From assembly GCA_937901255.1 (NCBI GenBank), contig CALCHN010000074.1:1-60791 (forward strand): a stretch of 60,791 nucleotides of DNA. The letters run 5' to 3'. Of the stretch, positions 33,082 to 42,276 are shown in pieces; position 1 is the first letter of the stretch, and each line of letters begins with the position of its first letter. The notes under the pieces were generated by a model. It had not been told where the DNA came from. It saw only the letters and a list, made by a program, of their open reading frames with translations, and ran no database searches. The position numbers and the translations under genes were made by a program. The DNA is from an uncultured Flavobacteriales bacterium. Its GTDB lineage: Bacteria > Bacteroidota > Bacteroidia > Flavobacteriales_E > Vicingaceae.

Positions 33082-33732
33082 ATGAAACGTTTTCAACCCT
33101 TACTATTAGTGGCGTTTATATCTATTATGGTTTCAACAATAAGCAAAGCACAAGAAACCAATCCTTTCCAAAATAGAGTTATCAATAAATATTATAGCAC
33201 CGAAAAGCTAACTCAATTACAACAAAGTAGTTATGCAGAATTTAAACGTGTAAAATATTACTTTATTCATTCTTTTATACTCACTAATTTGAATTGTGCT
33301 ACTTGCCCTGCTTTTTTACCTCAAATTTTTGATGTTTCTAAATACGAACATTTAAGATTGCAAAATACTACCGTAGAATTTGTTGATTCTACCAAAAATG
33401 CCAAAATTGTATTGATTTCCAAAAATCAATTGGTACAAATGATAGCCGATGAAACTATTCCAAAAGTAACAGCTGATAATACTAAGTTTGCTACAATTCA
33501 TAATGCTCCTTACCCTACACTAACGTTAACTAACAACATAGAAAATGATATAGCCACTTTTAAAACACAATTAAAAGAATGGGCAAAATATAATCCGATT
33601 GCATATTACAATTTAAAAGCCAATAAAAAGAAAGTTTTTGAGGTAGAAGAATTAATTGATTTTCCAACAGACAGAGTACAACATATTATTGACCATCCTC
33701 AACTTTATGTCATTCTTTCTAAAAACCTGTAA
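33082..33732 (+). CDS. Hypothetical secreted protein
   Basis: Starting at ATG 33082, the protein is about 216 residues with signal peptide MKRFQPLLLVAFISIMVSTI...SKAQ. It has a Cys pair (LNCATCPAF) near 60 and a KIVLISKNQLVQMI strand. The closing DRVQHIIDHPQLYVILSK is unusual. No family is recognised. The start was chosen because the upstream promoter covers the longer alternative. It lies 28 bp before the next T9SS cargo gene and may be in the same transcript. Confidence 0.6.
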   Translation: MKRFQPLLLVAFISIMVSTISKAQETNPFQNRVINKYYSTEKLTQLQQSSYAEFKRVKYYFIHSFILTNLNCATCPAFLPQIFDVSKYEHLRLQNTTVEFVDSTKNAKIVLISKNQLVQMIADETIPKVTADNTKFATIHNAPYPTLTLTNNIENDIATFKTQLKEWAKYNPIAYYNLKANKKKVFEVEELIDFPTDRVQHIIDHPQLYVILSKNL

Positions 33733-33760
33733 TATTTTACTTTGCTAAACTAACTCAACT

Positions 33761-35548
33761 ATGAAAACTTATCTACTCTCCATATTTTTATTTTTATCGT
33801 TTTCTTTTATTCATTTAAATGGATTTTCCCAATGTACAAACACTTGGTCTAATGCTACTGTAAACGCACCTTCAGGAACAGGTTCAACTACTATAAGTAC
33901 ATGTACATGGCAAGATGAATATGATATAATAAACAATATTGTTGCAGGAAATACCTACCAATCTGGTTCGAGTTGTGGCGGTTATATAACTGTAAGAAGT
34001 GGTGGTTATAATGGACCTGTTGTAGCAAGTGGAAACGCTCCTCTTACTTGGACTGCAACTGCTAATGGTACTCATTATATTCACATTAATACCAATGCTT
34101 CTTGTGGAACAGCTTGGAACTGTTGTACTACCACTATAACCTGTACTTCGTGTGGTTCGTCCTGTAGTGGCACTCAAGTTACACTTAATATGTTTGACTC
34201 TTGGGGTGATGGCTGGAATGGTGCTCAACTAACCATAAACGGATTAAATACAGGAGCTTATGGGCCATATACTTTATCAACAGGAAGCTCTGGTAGTACT
34301 ACTATTTGTTTACCCAATGATTGTTATTCAGTTAACGTTGTGGCTGGTAGTTTTGCTTTTGAAGTTTCTTGGACAATTACCAATGGTGCAACAACGTTGG
34401 CTTCAGGTGGAGCACCTGCTTCACTATCTAATGCTTTTTCTTTAGGAGGAGTTCCATGTAGTGGTGGTGGCCCGGTTAGTGCTGGAGATTGCTCTGATGC
34501 AATTGATGTTTGTACTAACCTCAATTTTTCTATAGACCCTAACGGCTATGGAAGTATAGATGAATTATGTACTGGTTGTTATAGTAATCCTAGCACAAAT
34601 CCGGCAAGTACTAACAGTGGTTGTTTACTCTCAGGAGAACTAAACAGCACTTGGATGGTTATCAATGTTGCCACTACCGGTACCTTACAGTTTAGTTTTG
34701 GAACGTTAACTACAAGTTACATTTGTTATGATTGGATTATGTGGCCATACAATAGTAATACTTGCTCACAAATATTTAATAATTCGATAGCACCAGTACG
34801 ATGTAATTGGAATGCTCCTTGCGAAGCTTTTACAGGAATTGGCTCTCCTCCTCCACCTGGTGGAGATCCTGGTAATTTTGAACCCAATCTTAATGTAACT
34901 TCCGGAGATCAATTTATTGTTTGTTTCTCTAATTATAGTAGTACGACAACTTCGGTCCCACTGAATTTTTATGGCTCTGCATCCATTAGTTGTACGCCTT
35001 TACCTATTGTGTTATTAGATTTTAGTGCCGAATGTAAAGATAATTTCACCAAAGTTTCATGGACTACTGCCACAGAAATAAACAACGACTATTTTGAGTT
35101 GGAAAAAAGTGATGATGCTATCAATTTTGTTAGTTTAGGAACAATTAAAGGCGGTGGTAATAGTCATCAAATGAAAGAATACCAATATACCGATTATGAA
35201 TCTTCCAACAAAACAGTGTATTATCGTTTAAAACAGATAGATTTTGACGGTCAAACAGAGGTGTTTGATATTATTCCTGCTTCATGTAGTGTAAACCCTA
35301 GTTTTGAAGTAAATCAACTACTATTTAACGATAACCAATTGAACTTTAACATTACTACTTCACAAAACCAAGAGGCAAATATACAATTGTTAAATGCCCA
35401 AGGACAATTAATTAAAACTTTCAAAACCTTCTTGAATACTGGAGTGAATCAAATTAACCTTGAAAATAATAGACTTTGTTCAGGTATATATATGCTCAAC
35501 ATTGTAGGAGAGAAAAACCACTACTCTACAAAGATATTTAAACAATAA
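33761..35548 (+). CDS. Large Cys-rich T9SS type A cargo protein
   Basis: The 595-residue secreted protein has signal peptide MKTYLLSIFLFLSFSFIHLN...SQ. It contains a Cys/Gly-rich beta-sandwich region with the LNMFDSWGDGWNGAQLTI motif common in Bacteroidota surface proteins. A PPPPGGDPGNFEPNL linker follows near 370. From 410 it carries the same module as the protein at 31578 (LPIVLLDFSAECKDNFTKV, TATEINNDYFELEKSDD). It ends with the type A signal CSGIYMLNIVGEKNHYSTKI. It is probably a surface adhesin or structural protein. Confidence 0.85.
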   Translation: MKTYLLSIFLFLSFSFIHLNGFSQCTNTWSNATVNAPSGTGSTTISTCTWQDEYDIINNIVAGNTYQSGSSCGGYITVRSGGYNGPVVASGNAPLTWTATANGTHYIHINTNASCGTAWNCCTTTITCTSCGSSCSGTQVTLNMFDSWGDGWNGAQLTINGLNTGAYGPYTLSTGSSGSTTICLPNDCYSVNVVAGSFAFEVSWTITNGATTLASGGAPASLSNAFSLGGVPCSGGGPVSAGDCSDAIDVCTNLNFSIDPNGYGSIDELCTGCYSNPSTNPASTNSGCLLSGELNSTWMVINVATTGTLQFSFGTLTTSYICYDWIMWPYNSNTCSQIFNNSIAPVRCNWNAPCEAFTGIGSPPPPGGDPGNFEPNLNVTSGDQFIVCFSNYSSTTTSVPLNFYGSASISCTPLPIVLLDFSAECKDNFTKVSWTTATEINNDYFELEKSDDAINFVSLGTIKGGGNSHQMKEYQYTDYESSNKTVYYRLKQIDFDGQTEVFDIIPASCSVNPSFEVNQLLFNDNQLNFNITTSQNQEANIQLLNAQGQLIKTFKTFLNTGVNQINLENNRLCSGIYMLNIVGEKNHYSTKIFKQ

Positions 35549-35570
35549 CTACAAACTTAATCAATATAAA

Positions 35571-35609
35571 AAAGTCCGATAGAAATTTCTATCGGACTTT
35601 TTTTTTAGC
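35571..35609. terminator. Strong bidirectional intrinsic terminator
   Basis: AAAGTCCGATAGAAA and TTTCTATCGGACTTT form a perfect 15-bp stem between convergent genes, with a T-run on the plus strand. Confidence 0.92.
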
Positions 35610-35640
35610 TTTAAATTCTTTTTCTCTAAGTAATATAATT

Positions 35641-36414
35641 TTATTGTGTAATAAGCACTTTCTTGGTAATTACTTCTGTAGCCGTATTAACAACCAATGC
35701 ATACTGTCCTTTAGGGAAACCTGAAATATCTAACGATAATTTTTCATTCGAATAATTTTGATTAGACTCAATAACAACTTCTCCTAATATATTTACTAAT
35801 CTGTAAGATAAAACAGTAACATTTGAAGCTATTGTCACATTCAACACATCTTTGGCAGGGTTTGGATATATGGTTAGTTTTTCACCACCATTAACCTCAT
35901 CAATAGAAGTAGTGCAGTTCACACCATTCCAATGGTTAACACCATAATCTACAGTTCCTCCATTACCTGTATAAGTATATGAAGGATCTCCACAAACAAA
36001 ATCTCCTGCCGTCCATATGCCTTTGCTAACCGCAACAGACTCTCTACCATGTCCGCCAGACTTCCATTGAACAAAATCCAAAAGATTACTAGTATTATTA
36101 AAGTCTGTTGTGTTCGGAGCATATAATGCTAAATCAGCACCAGTTGCATCTAAAGGCCCACCTATAACCCATATTGATTGCATAGGTGCTAAAGATGAAT
36201 CATTTCCAGCATGAAGATGCATCGAACCGATAGTAAAGTTGGATAGTTTACTCGATAAAATATATGACCTAACATCTACATTAGTTGGTCCAAAATTTCT
36301 AATAAATACTAAGTTTTGATTAGGATCTACCCCTGTAATTCTAATTTGAGAAAAAGAATCTACTGATGTTGTTAAAGCTAAAACAACAATTAATGTTTTA
36401 AATAAATTTTTCAT
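35641..36414 (-). CDS. T9SS type A cargo protein with lamin-tail-like domain
   Basis: The 257-residue protein has signal peptide MKNLFKTLIVVLALTTSVDS...FSQ. Residues 24-150 fit a lamin-tail-like (LTD) beta domain: IRITGVDPNQNLVFIRNFGP, then LLDFVQWKSGGHGRESV. From 175 the type A sorting domain reads GEKLTIYPNPAKDVLNVTIA, with the diagnostic YPNP motif, and ends KGQYALVVNTATEVITKKVL. The protein should be exported by T9SS. Confidence 0.85.
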   Translation of the reverse strand: MKNLFKTLIVVLALTTSVDSFSQIRITGVDPNQNLVFIRNFGPTNVDVRSYILSSKLSNFTIGSMHLHAGNDSSLAPMQSIWVIGGPLDATGADLALYAPNTTDFNNTSNLLDFVQWKSGGHGRESVAVSKGIWTAGDFVCGDPSYTYTGNGGTVDYGVNHWNGVNCTTSIDEVNGGEKLTIYPNPAKDVLNVTIASNVTVLSYRLVNILGEVVIESNQNYSNEKLSLDISGFPKGQYALVVNTATEVITKKVLITQ

Positions 36415-36496
36415 GATAAAAATATTAAATTAATATACCCTCCACCGACAAAATTAAAGAAAACATCGACAAAACAACTATTTTGTTATGTTAAAT

Positions 36497-37492
36497 TTAA
36501 GCATCATCAAAATCATCAGCTTTAAACCCTTGATTTCTATCTGTTTTAGAAGGCTTAACATTTTTAGCTGGAGCTTTTTTAGTAATTGTATCTGCTGCTA
36601 ATAAACTTGCTTGAATTTGAGTTTGTAAATCTCCAACTGTAGTTGGAGAGTAAGGCATAAAAATAGTATTAACACCTTGCTCTGAAAGCTTCCCAACGGT
36701 ATCATAATGTTGTGTCATAAATAACATATTCATAACTTGTTGTCCGGTAACCCCATCTTCCATTGCTCCACGAACTTCTTCAACAGACTGTTTCATCCCA
36801 TTAGCAATAGCTATTCGTTGGTCGGCTATACCCTTTCCTTGAAGCTTTTTACTTTCCGCTTCTGCTTCAGCAGCTTTTACTACTTTAATTTTTTCTGCTT
36901 CTGCGTATTCTTTTGCTGCCTCTTTTAAGCGTTTGGCAGCATTAATTTCATTCATAGCATGTTTTACTTTAGAGTCAGGGTCAATATCAGTAATCAATGC
37001 TTTGATAATTCTAAAACCGTATTCTTCCATAACATCGGCTAATTCCAGTTGCACTGCTTTTGCAATTTTATCTTTTTCACTAAAAACATCATCTAGCAGC
37101 ATATTAGGCACTTCGGAGCGAATGGAATCAAAAACATAAGATTGAATTTGACGAGCAGGATCATCAAATTTGTAAAAAGAAGTTTGAATACCTTCTTTAG
37201 ATTCCACTACAAAATATTGTACAGAAACAATTAAACGTACAAATACATCATCTTGTGTTTTAGTCTCCACATCTACAGGTAATTCCATTACTTTTAGGTT
37301 AACACTTCCGGCTTTTTTATCTATTATAGGAATTTTTAAGTTAAAACCTGCTGTGGCAACTCGTTGGAACTTTCCAAATCGTTCAATAATGGTAGCTGTT
37401 TTTTGCTTTACAATAAAAAACGAACCCGAAATAAATAGAATACCCAATACGATATAAATGATTGGAGTAATTGAAAATGCTTCTATATTCAT
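36497..37492 (-). CDS. SPFH/Band 7-family membrane protein (stomatin/QmcA-like)
   Basis: The 331-residue protein has one N-terminal TM helix (ITPIIYIVLGILFISGSFF), then an SPFH domain from about 30 (ATIIERFGKFQRVATAGFNL, KIPIIDKKAG) to 190. An Ala/Glu/Lys-rich coiled coil covers 190-245 and the tail contains FLTQHYDTVGKLSEQGVNTI. Such proteins form oligomeric scaffolds in membrane microdomains. No NfeD partner lies next to it. It starts 25 bp after pyrF ends. Confidence 0.9.
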   Translation of the reverse strand: MNIEAFSITPIIYIVLGILFISGSFFIVKQKTATIIERFGKFQRVATAGFNLKIPIIDKKAGSVNLKVMELPVDVETKTQDDVFVRLIVSVQYFVVESKEGIQTSFYKFDDPARQIQSYVFDSIRSEVPNMLLDDVFSEKDKIAKAVQLELADVMEEYGFRIIKALITDIDPDSKVKHAMNEINAAKRLKEAAKEYAEAEKIKVVKAAEAEAESKKLQGKGIADQRIAIANGMKQSVEEVRGAMEDGVTGQQVMNMLFMTQHYDTVGKLSEQGVNTIFMPYSPTTVGDLQTQIQASLLAADTITKKAPAKNVKPSKTDRNQGFKADDFDDA

Positions 37493-37517
37493 AATGTTAA
37501 TAGTTTAAATTAATTAA

Positions 37518-38327
37518 TTATTTATTTGACAGCAAGATACTCATTTCTTTTTGAATTTTTGCTGCTTCATTTCTCGATTTTTGAACAAAATCTTTTTCGT
37601 TTCCGGCATAAATTATTGCTCTGGAAGAATTAATTAATAAGCCAATATCATCATTCATTCCGTATTTACAAACCTCTGCCAAAGAACCTCCTTGAGCTCC
37701 AACTCCCGGAACTAATAAAAAACTGGACGGAACTATTTTTCTGATGCTTTCTAACATTTGTGGACGTGTAGCACCAACTACATACATTAATTGTTCATCG
37801 TTACCCCATTGTTTGGATGTTTTCAATACTTTTTCAAACAAAAATTCTTCATCTTGCTTAAAAAACTGAAAATCATCTGCTCCTTTGTTTGAAGTTAATG
37901 CTAATAGAATCACCCATTTATTGTCAAAAGTTAAAAATGGTTTTACAGAATCTTCGCCCATATAAGGAGCAACGGTAACCGAATCGAAATCCATATTTTC
38001 AAAAAATGCTTTGGCGTACATGGCGGAAGTATTGCCAATATCTCCTCTTTTTGCATCTGCTATGGTAAATTGTTCTTTAGGGATGTATTCCAAAGTTTTT
38101 TGCATGGCTTCCCAGCCTTTCAATCCCATGCTTTCGTAAAACGCAGTATTTAATTTATAAGATACACATAAATCGTGTGTAGCATCAATAATTTGCTTGT
38201 TAAATTCAAAAACAGGGTCGTTTTCTTTTAATAAGTGCTTGGGAATTTTTGTAATATCAGTATCTAAACCAACACATAAAAAAGATTGTTTGGATTTAAT
38301 TTGCTGAATGAGTGCTTGTTTGTTCAT
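37518..38327 (-). CDS. pyrF: Orotidine 5'-phosphate decarboxylase (type 2)
   Basis: PyrF makes UMP from OMP in pyrimidine synthesis. The 269-residue length and motifs suit the long type 2 family: FLCVGLDTDI at the start, active-site FTIADAKRGDIGNTSAMYAK with the catalytic Asp-Lys-Asp pattern, and FLLVPGVGAQGGSLAEV for phosphate binding. It follows the CRD protein gene by 17 bp and belongs to the purM-prfA-pyrF run. Confidence 0.95.
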   Translation of the reverse strand: MNKQALIQQIKSKQSFLCVGLDTDITKIPKHLLKENDPVFEFNKQIIDATHDLCVSYKLNTAFYESMGLKGWEAMQKTLEYIPKEQFTIADAKRGDIGNTSAMYAKAFFENMDFDSVTVAPYMGEDSVKPFLTFDNKWVILLALTSNKGADDFQFFKQDEEFLFEKVLKTSKQWGNDEQLMYVVGATRPQMLESIRKIVPSSFLLVPGVGAQGGSLAEVCKYGMNDDIGLLINSSRAIIYAGNEKDFVQKSRNEAAKIQKEMSILLSNK

Positions 38328-38344
38328 GTATATTTTATTTCTAA

Positions 38345-39844
38345 TTAATATTCTATTATTTTATAATCACGCATTTGTTTGGTGGGTTCAATAATGTCGT
38401 AACCTTTCCAGATATTATCATTAAACTGATCTACTGTTATGATGTTAAAAGTATTTTTTTGTTTAAAGTTTGTATAAGCTTGTTTGCTAATAGCGGCTTG
38501 CTCAATAACTATAGCCTCGAAAGAACCTTCTTCTCTAGAAACCATATTTAAACCGACTTTAATTTCATTTAGTTTTTTATCGATTAAAAATCTTTTTTTC
38601 TTTTTCACTAAGGAAACATTTCTGTCAAAACTAACTCTTTCTCCTGATTTTTGAGCATAATATTTTAATTGGTAAGTACCTTCTTTTTTCTCAAAATAAA
38701 CAGAAACATCTAATACATTAGCAGTATAACCAACTCCAAACAATTGGATGTTGGTGCCAGTTTTTCCTTCATCATAGCTAAAATCTGCTTTTACCAAAGC
38801 GTAAGTTTCTGTAGTTACATATACTTTACCAACTAATTCGCCACTATTTTTAGGTTTAAAATCTATAATAAAAACGTCTTCTCCATTTACTTTAGTCCCT
38901 CCAACTAAGGTGTATTCGTAATTGCCTGTGCTATACAAAAAATCCCACTCTTTTTTATCATTCAATAAATTATTAAACCGTTTTTGTAAGCGTTTTGCAT
39001 AGTATTTTAAATTTAAATTATTTTTATAAAATTCGTTCAATGAGTCTAAATCGGCCATTGAACCAGCACCATTCACATCAATTTTTCCACCCACAACCCC
39101 ACTTCTAACCTTCCAATATTCATCTTCTTTAGTATCAGAAAAAAGGTTAGTAAACACTTTTTCGAGTTGCTCTAAATCCGTTACATTTTTATCTTTAAGA
39201 CGAACTAACTTTATTGGACTAACTTTTAAGGTGTCATTTGTATTATCTGAAGTGTAAATATCTCCTAAAAAGTCGGTATAAGAAAGCGATTGTTTTGGGA
39301 CTTTCTTTTCCAACATCTTGGTCATTTTTTCATCTAAATGACTAAATGAGCTTTTTTTAAAATGAACATCAATCTTATCTATATTGGAAATATATCGTTG
39401 ACGGATAAACAATCGCTTTTTTGCTAAGGTACTTTTGTAGTTTTTATCTTTATTTACTAAAACATTTTTAATGATGTTTTTAGCGTTATAATCTTTTGAG
39501 AAAACAAAAAACTCATTTAAACTAATTATTGCTTCTTTTAAATAAACTGTTGAACCTTGTTGTAAATCGCAAACGCAAATTGTTTTTTGCTCGTAGCCAA
39601 TGTAATTGAAATTTAGAGAATCTGTTTTATCTACATTTTTAATAAGAAAATAACCTTTTTCATTGGTAGGAATAACTTTATTTTGCCCTACAATAACAAT
39701 ATTTGCATAGGGTAATGGGGCATTGGTGTTTTCATCCAAAAGCGTTCCCGTAAAGCTAACTAAATTCGATTTGTTGGATTGTGCTACACTACATAAAACA
39801 AGCAATAAACAAATTAGAGAAGTATAAAGTTTTTTATTCCACAT
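38345..39844 (-). CDS. Exported protein with carboxypeptidase-regulatory-like (CarbopepD_reg) domain
   Basis: The 499-residue protein has a signal peptide (LICLLLVLCSVAQ). A CarbopepD_reg domain follows at about 28-110: FTGTLLDENTNAPLPYANIV, then NEKGYFLIKNVDKTDSL. Such beta-sandwich domains often precede outer-membrane parts. The rest (EFFVFSKDYNAKNIIKNVLV and repeated beta stretches) resembles DUF5686-type proteins but without a full barrel. It is inserted between prfA and pyrF, separate in function from both. Confidence 0.7.
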   Translation of the reverse strand: MWNKKLYTSLICLLLVLCSVAQSNKSNLVSFTGTLLDENTNAPLPYANIVIVGQNKVIPTNEKGYFLIKNVDKTDSLNFNYIGYEQKTICVCDLQQGSTVYLKEAIISLNEFFVFSKDYNAKNIIKNVLVNKDKNYKSTLAKKRLFIRQRYISNIDKIDVHFKKSSFSHLDEKMTKMLEKKVPKQSLSYTDFLGDIYTSDNTNDTLKVSPIKLVRLKDKNVTDLEQLEKVFTNLFSDTKEDEYWKVRSGVVGGKIDVNGAGSMADLDSLNEFYKNNLNLKYYAKRLQKRFNNLLNDKKEWDFLYSTGNYEYTLVGGTKVNGEDVFIIDFKPKNSGELVGKVYVTTETYALVKADFSYDEGKTGTNIQLFGVGYTANVLDVSVYFEKKEGTYQLKYYAQKSGERVSFDRNVSLVKKKKRFLIDKKLNEIKVGLNMVSREEGSFEAIVIEQAAISKQAYTNFKQKNTFNIITVDQFNDNIWKGYDIIEPTKQMRDYKIIEY

Positions 39845-39886
39845 TAGCTTCTTTTGATATGCGTATTTTTTTACGATGATCTGCAG

Positions 39887-39918
39887 TCATCTCTATTAAA
39901 GTTCGCTCCGTTGGAGCT
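39887..39918. repeat. Interspersed short repeat, family B copy 2
   Basis: TCATCTCTATTAAAGTTCGC followed by TCCGTTGGAGCT, with a GCTCCgttGGAGC hairpin. It matches the element at 25084-25113 in sequence and in its place past a gene end (here just downstream of prfA). Confidence 0.65.
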
Positions 39919-39933
39919 TAAATTAGTTTTCTA

Positions 39934-41013
39934 TCACTCAATTCCGGCTTGGAGTTTTTCTGCGTTTTCTGCCAATTTTAATGCTTGAATTATTTCATCA
40001 ATATCTCCTGCAATTATGGCATCTAAGTTATACAAAGTCAATCCAATTCGATGGTCGGTAACTCTACCTTGAGAATAATTATAAGTTCTAATTTTGGCAG
40101 ACCTATCTCCTGTAGAAACCTGAGATTTTCGCTCTGCTGCTCGTGCTTGTTCTCTTTTAATCACCTCAGCTTCATACAATTTAGTACGCAAGGCAGTCAT
40201 TGCCATTTCATAGTTTTTTAACTGAGAACGAGCCACTTGTCTTTCAATTACAATTCCTGTTGGAATATGTGTTAACCTAACTGCTGTTTCTACTTTATTT
40301 ACATTTTGTCCACCAGCACCGCCCGAACGATAAGTATCTCTTTTAATATCGTCTTTTCTAATTTCTATATCCACCTCTTCTGCTTCTGGCAAAACGGCTA
40401 CAGTAACTGCCGAAGTATGCACTCTTCCTTGTGTTTCTGTTTGCGGAACACGTTGCACACGGTGCACGCCTGACTCAAATTTTAATATTCCGTAAACATC
40501 ATCTCCTTCAACAGAGAAAGATACTTCCTTAAACCCTCCAGATGTACCTTCACTCATAGACAATATTTCCATTTTCCAACCTTTTCTTTCAATGTATTTA
40601 GAATACATCCTAAATAAATCGCCAACAAAAATAGATGCTTCATCTCCTCCTGTTCCGGCTCTTATCTCCACAATAGAGTTTTTGCTATCTTCTTCATCTT
40701 TGGGAACAAGCATGAGTTTAATTTCCTCTTCTAACTTATCTTTTTCATCATTCAGCTCTTCTATCTCGGCTTTTGCCATCTCAATAAAATCTCTGTCTTT
40801 TTCAGTTTTAAGCAGTTCTTTAGATGATGTAATGTTATCTATCACAGATTTATACCTTTTGTACGTTTTTACAATTTCTTCTAAATCTTTGTATTCTTTA
40901 TTCAACTTCACATAGCGTTTCATGTCGGAAATAATCTCAGGGTCAACAATTTGTTCCCCAATTTCCATAAAACGGATGTTAATGGCTTCTAATTTTTTTA
41001 ATAACGTACTCAT
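39934..41013 (-). CDS. prfA: Peptide chain release factor 1
   Basis: RF1 ends translation at UAA and UAG. The 359-residue protein has the codon-reading motif Pro190-Gln191-Thr192 in HRVQRVPQTETQGRVHTS. The catalytic GGQ is at 234-236 (SGGAGGQNVNK). The N-terminal coiled region and C-terminal helices are complete. It is 9 bp downstream of purM. Confidence 0.97.
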   Translation of the reverse strand: MSTLLKKLEAINIRFMEIGEQIVDPEIISDMKRYVKLNKEYKDLEEIVKTYKRYKSVIDNITSSKELLKTEKDRDFIEMAKAEIEELNDEKDKLEEEIKLMLVPKDEEDSKNSIVEIRAGTGGDEASIFVGDLFRMYSKYIERKGWKMEILSMSEGTSGGFKEVSFSVEGDDVYGILKFESGVHRVQRVPQTETQGRVHTSAVTVAVLPEAEEVDIEIRKDDIKRDTYRSGGAGGQNVNKVETAVRLTHIPTGIVIERQVARSQLKNYEMAMTALRTKLYEAEVIKREQARAAERKSQVSTGDRSAKIRTYNYSQGRVTDHRIGLTLYNLDAIIAGDIDEIIQALKLAENAEKLQAGIE

Positions 41014-41022
41014 TTCTATAAT

Positions 41023-42204
41023 TTAATGATAAATAAATTCTCCATAAGCACTCTTTATGGTCAGTTTTTTCTCTCCTTTTTCAACTACTTTCCCAATAAT
41101 TTGGGCATCAACACTAAATGATTGAGAAATAGCTATAATTTCATCAGCAATAGCTTGCGGAACATATAACTCCATTCGGTGTCCCATATTAAAGACTTTA
41201 TACATTTCTTCCCAACTTGTTCCAGATTGCTCTTTAATTAACTGAAACAATGGTGGAGTTTCAAATAAATTATCTTTTACAATATGTAAATCATCTACAA
41301 AATGTAAAATTTTAGTTTGAGCACCTCCGCTGCAATGCACCATTCCGTGAATTTGTTTTCTGTATTTTTCTAACACTTTTTTAATAATAGGAGCATAGGT
41401 TCTGGTGGGAGAAAGTACTAATTTTCCTGCATCAATATCAACACCTTCTACTTTATCAGTGAGTTTTTTAGAACCCGAATAAACTAGGTTTTCCGGCACT
41501 TTATTATCATAAGTTTCAGGGTATTTTTCAGCAACAGACTTATTAAAAACATCATGTCTGGCGGAAGTTAATCCATTACTTCCCATTCCTCCGTTATATT
41601 CTTTTTCATAAGTTGCTTGTCCGTATGAAGCCAAACCAACAATTACATCTCCAACTTGAATATTCGCATTATCAATAACGTCTTCTTTTTTCATTCTACA
41701 AACTACTGTAGAATCGACAATAATAGTTCTTACCAAATCGCCAACATCAGCTGTTTCTCCACCTGTAGAATAAATGCCAATTCCATTAGCCCTTAAATCT
41801 TCTAACAATTCTTCTGTTCCATTAATAATTTCGGAAAGTACTTTGCCTGGAATTAAATTTTTATTTCTTCCAATAGTGGATGAAAGCAAAATATTATCAA
41901 TTGCACCCACACACAATAAATCATCAATATTCATTATTAACGCATCTTGAGCTATACCCTTCCAAACAGAAATATCTCCCGTTTCTTTCCAATAGGCATA
42001 AGCTAAAGACGATTTAGTCCCAGCACCATCTGCATGCATTACCACACAATGATTTTCGCTTCCTGTTAACGTATCAGCTACAATTTTGCAAAACGCTTTA
42101 GGAAACAATCCTTTATCAATGTTTTTTATTGCATTATGCACATCTTCTTTAGAGGCAGAAACACCTCTTTCCATGTATCTTTCTGATTTATTGTCGTCTG
42201 TCAT
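41023..42204 (-). CDS. purM: Phosphoribosylformylglycinamidine cyclo-ligase (AIR synthetase)
   Basis: PurM makes aminoimidazole ribonucleotide in purine synthesis. The motifs are HADGAGTKSSLAYAYW for ATP binding, IYSTGGETADVGDLVR and GLASYGQATYEKEYNGGMGS. The ATG at 42204 (MTDDNKSERYMERGVS) is preferred. A longer frame begins at 42237, but those codons lie inside the terminator of the upstream gene, so it is unlikely to be used. The protein is then 393 residues, usual for Bacteroidota PurM. Confidence 0.93.
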   Translation of the reverse strand: MTDDNKSERYMERGVSASKEDVHNAIKNIDKGLFPKAFCKIVADTLTGSENHCVVMHADGAGTKSSLAYAYWKETGDISVWKGIAQDALIMNIDDLLCVGAIDNILLSSTIGRNKNLIPGKVLSEIINGTEELLEDLRANGIGIYSTGGETADVGDLVRTIIVDSTVVCRMKKEDVIDNANIQVGDVIVGLASYGQATYEKEYNGGMGSNGLTSARHDVFNKSVAEKYPETYDNKVPENLVYSGSKKLTDKVEGVDIDAGKLVLSPTRTYAPIIKKVLEKYRKQIHGMVHCSGGAQTKILHFVDDLHIVKDNLFETPPLFQLIKEQSGTSWEEMYKVFNMGHRMELYVPQAIADEIIAISQSFSVDAQIIGKVVEKGEKKLTIKSAYGEFIYH

Positions 42205-42224
42205 TTTCAAACTATTAGATATAA

Positions 42225-42262
42225 AAAAAGCATCCACCTTTTTAAGGGAGGATGCTTTTAAA
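42225..42262 (-). terminator. Intrinsic terminator after the PorE-like gene
   Basis: On the minus strand AAAAGCATCCTCCC, a short A-rich loop and GGTGGATGC pair, followed by TTTTTTT. It separates the PorE-like gene from purM and decides the purM start. Confidence 0.85.
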
Positions 42263-42276
42263 ATTATTTAGTAAAA

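Noticed and set aside
42205..42237. Upstream start of purM
   Set aside because: These codons form part of the terminator hairpin of the preceding gene.
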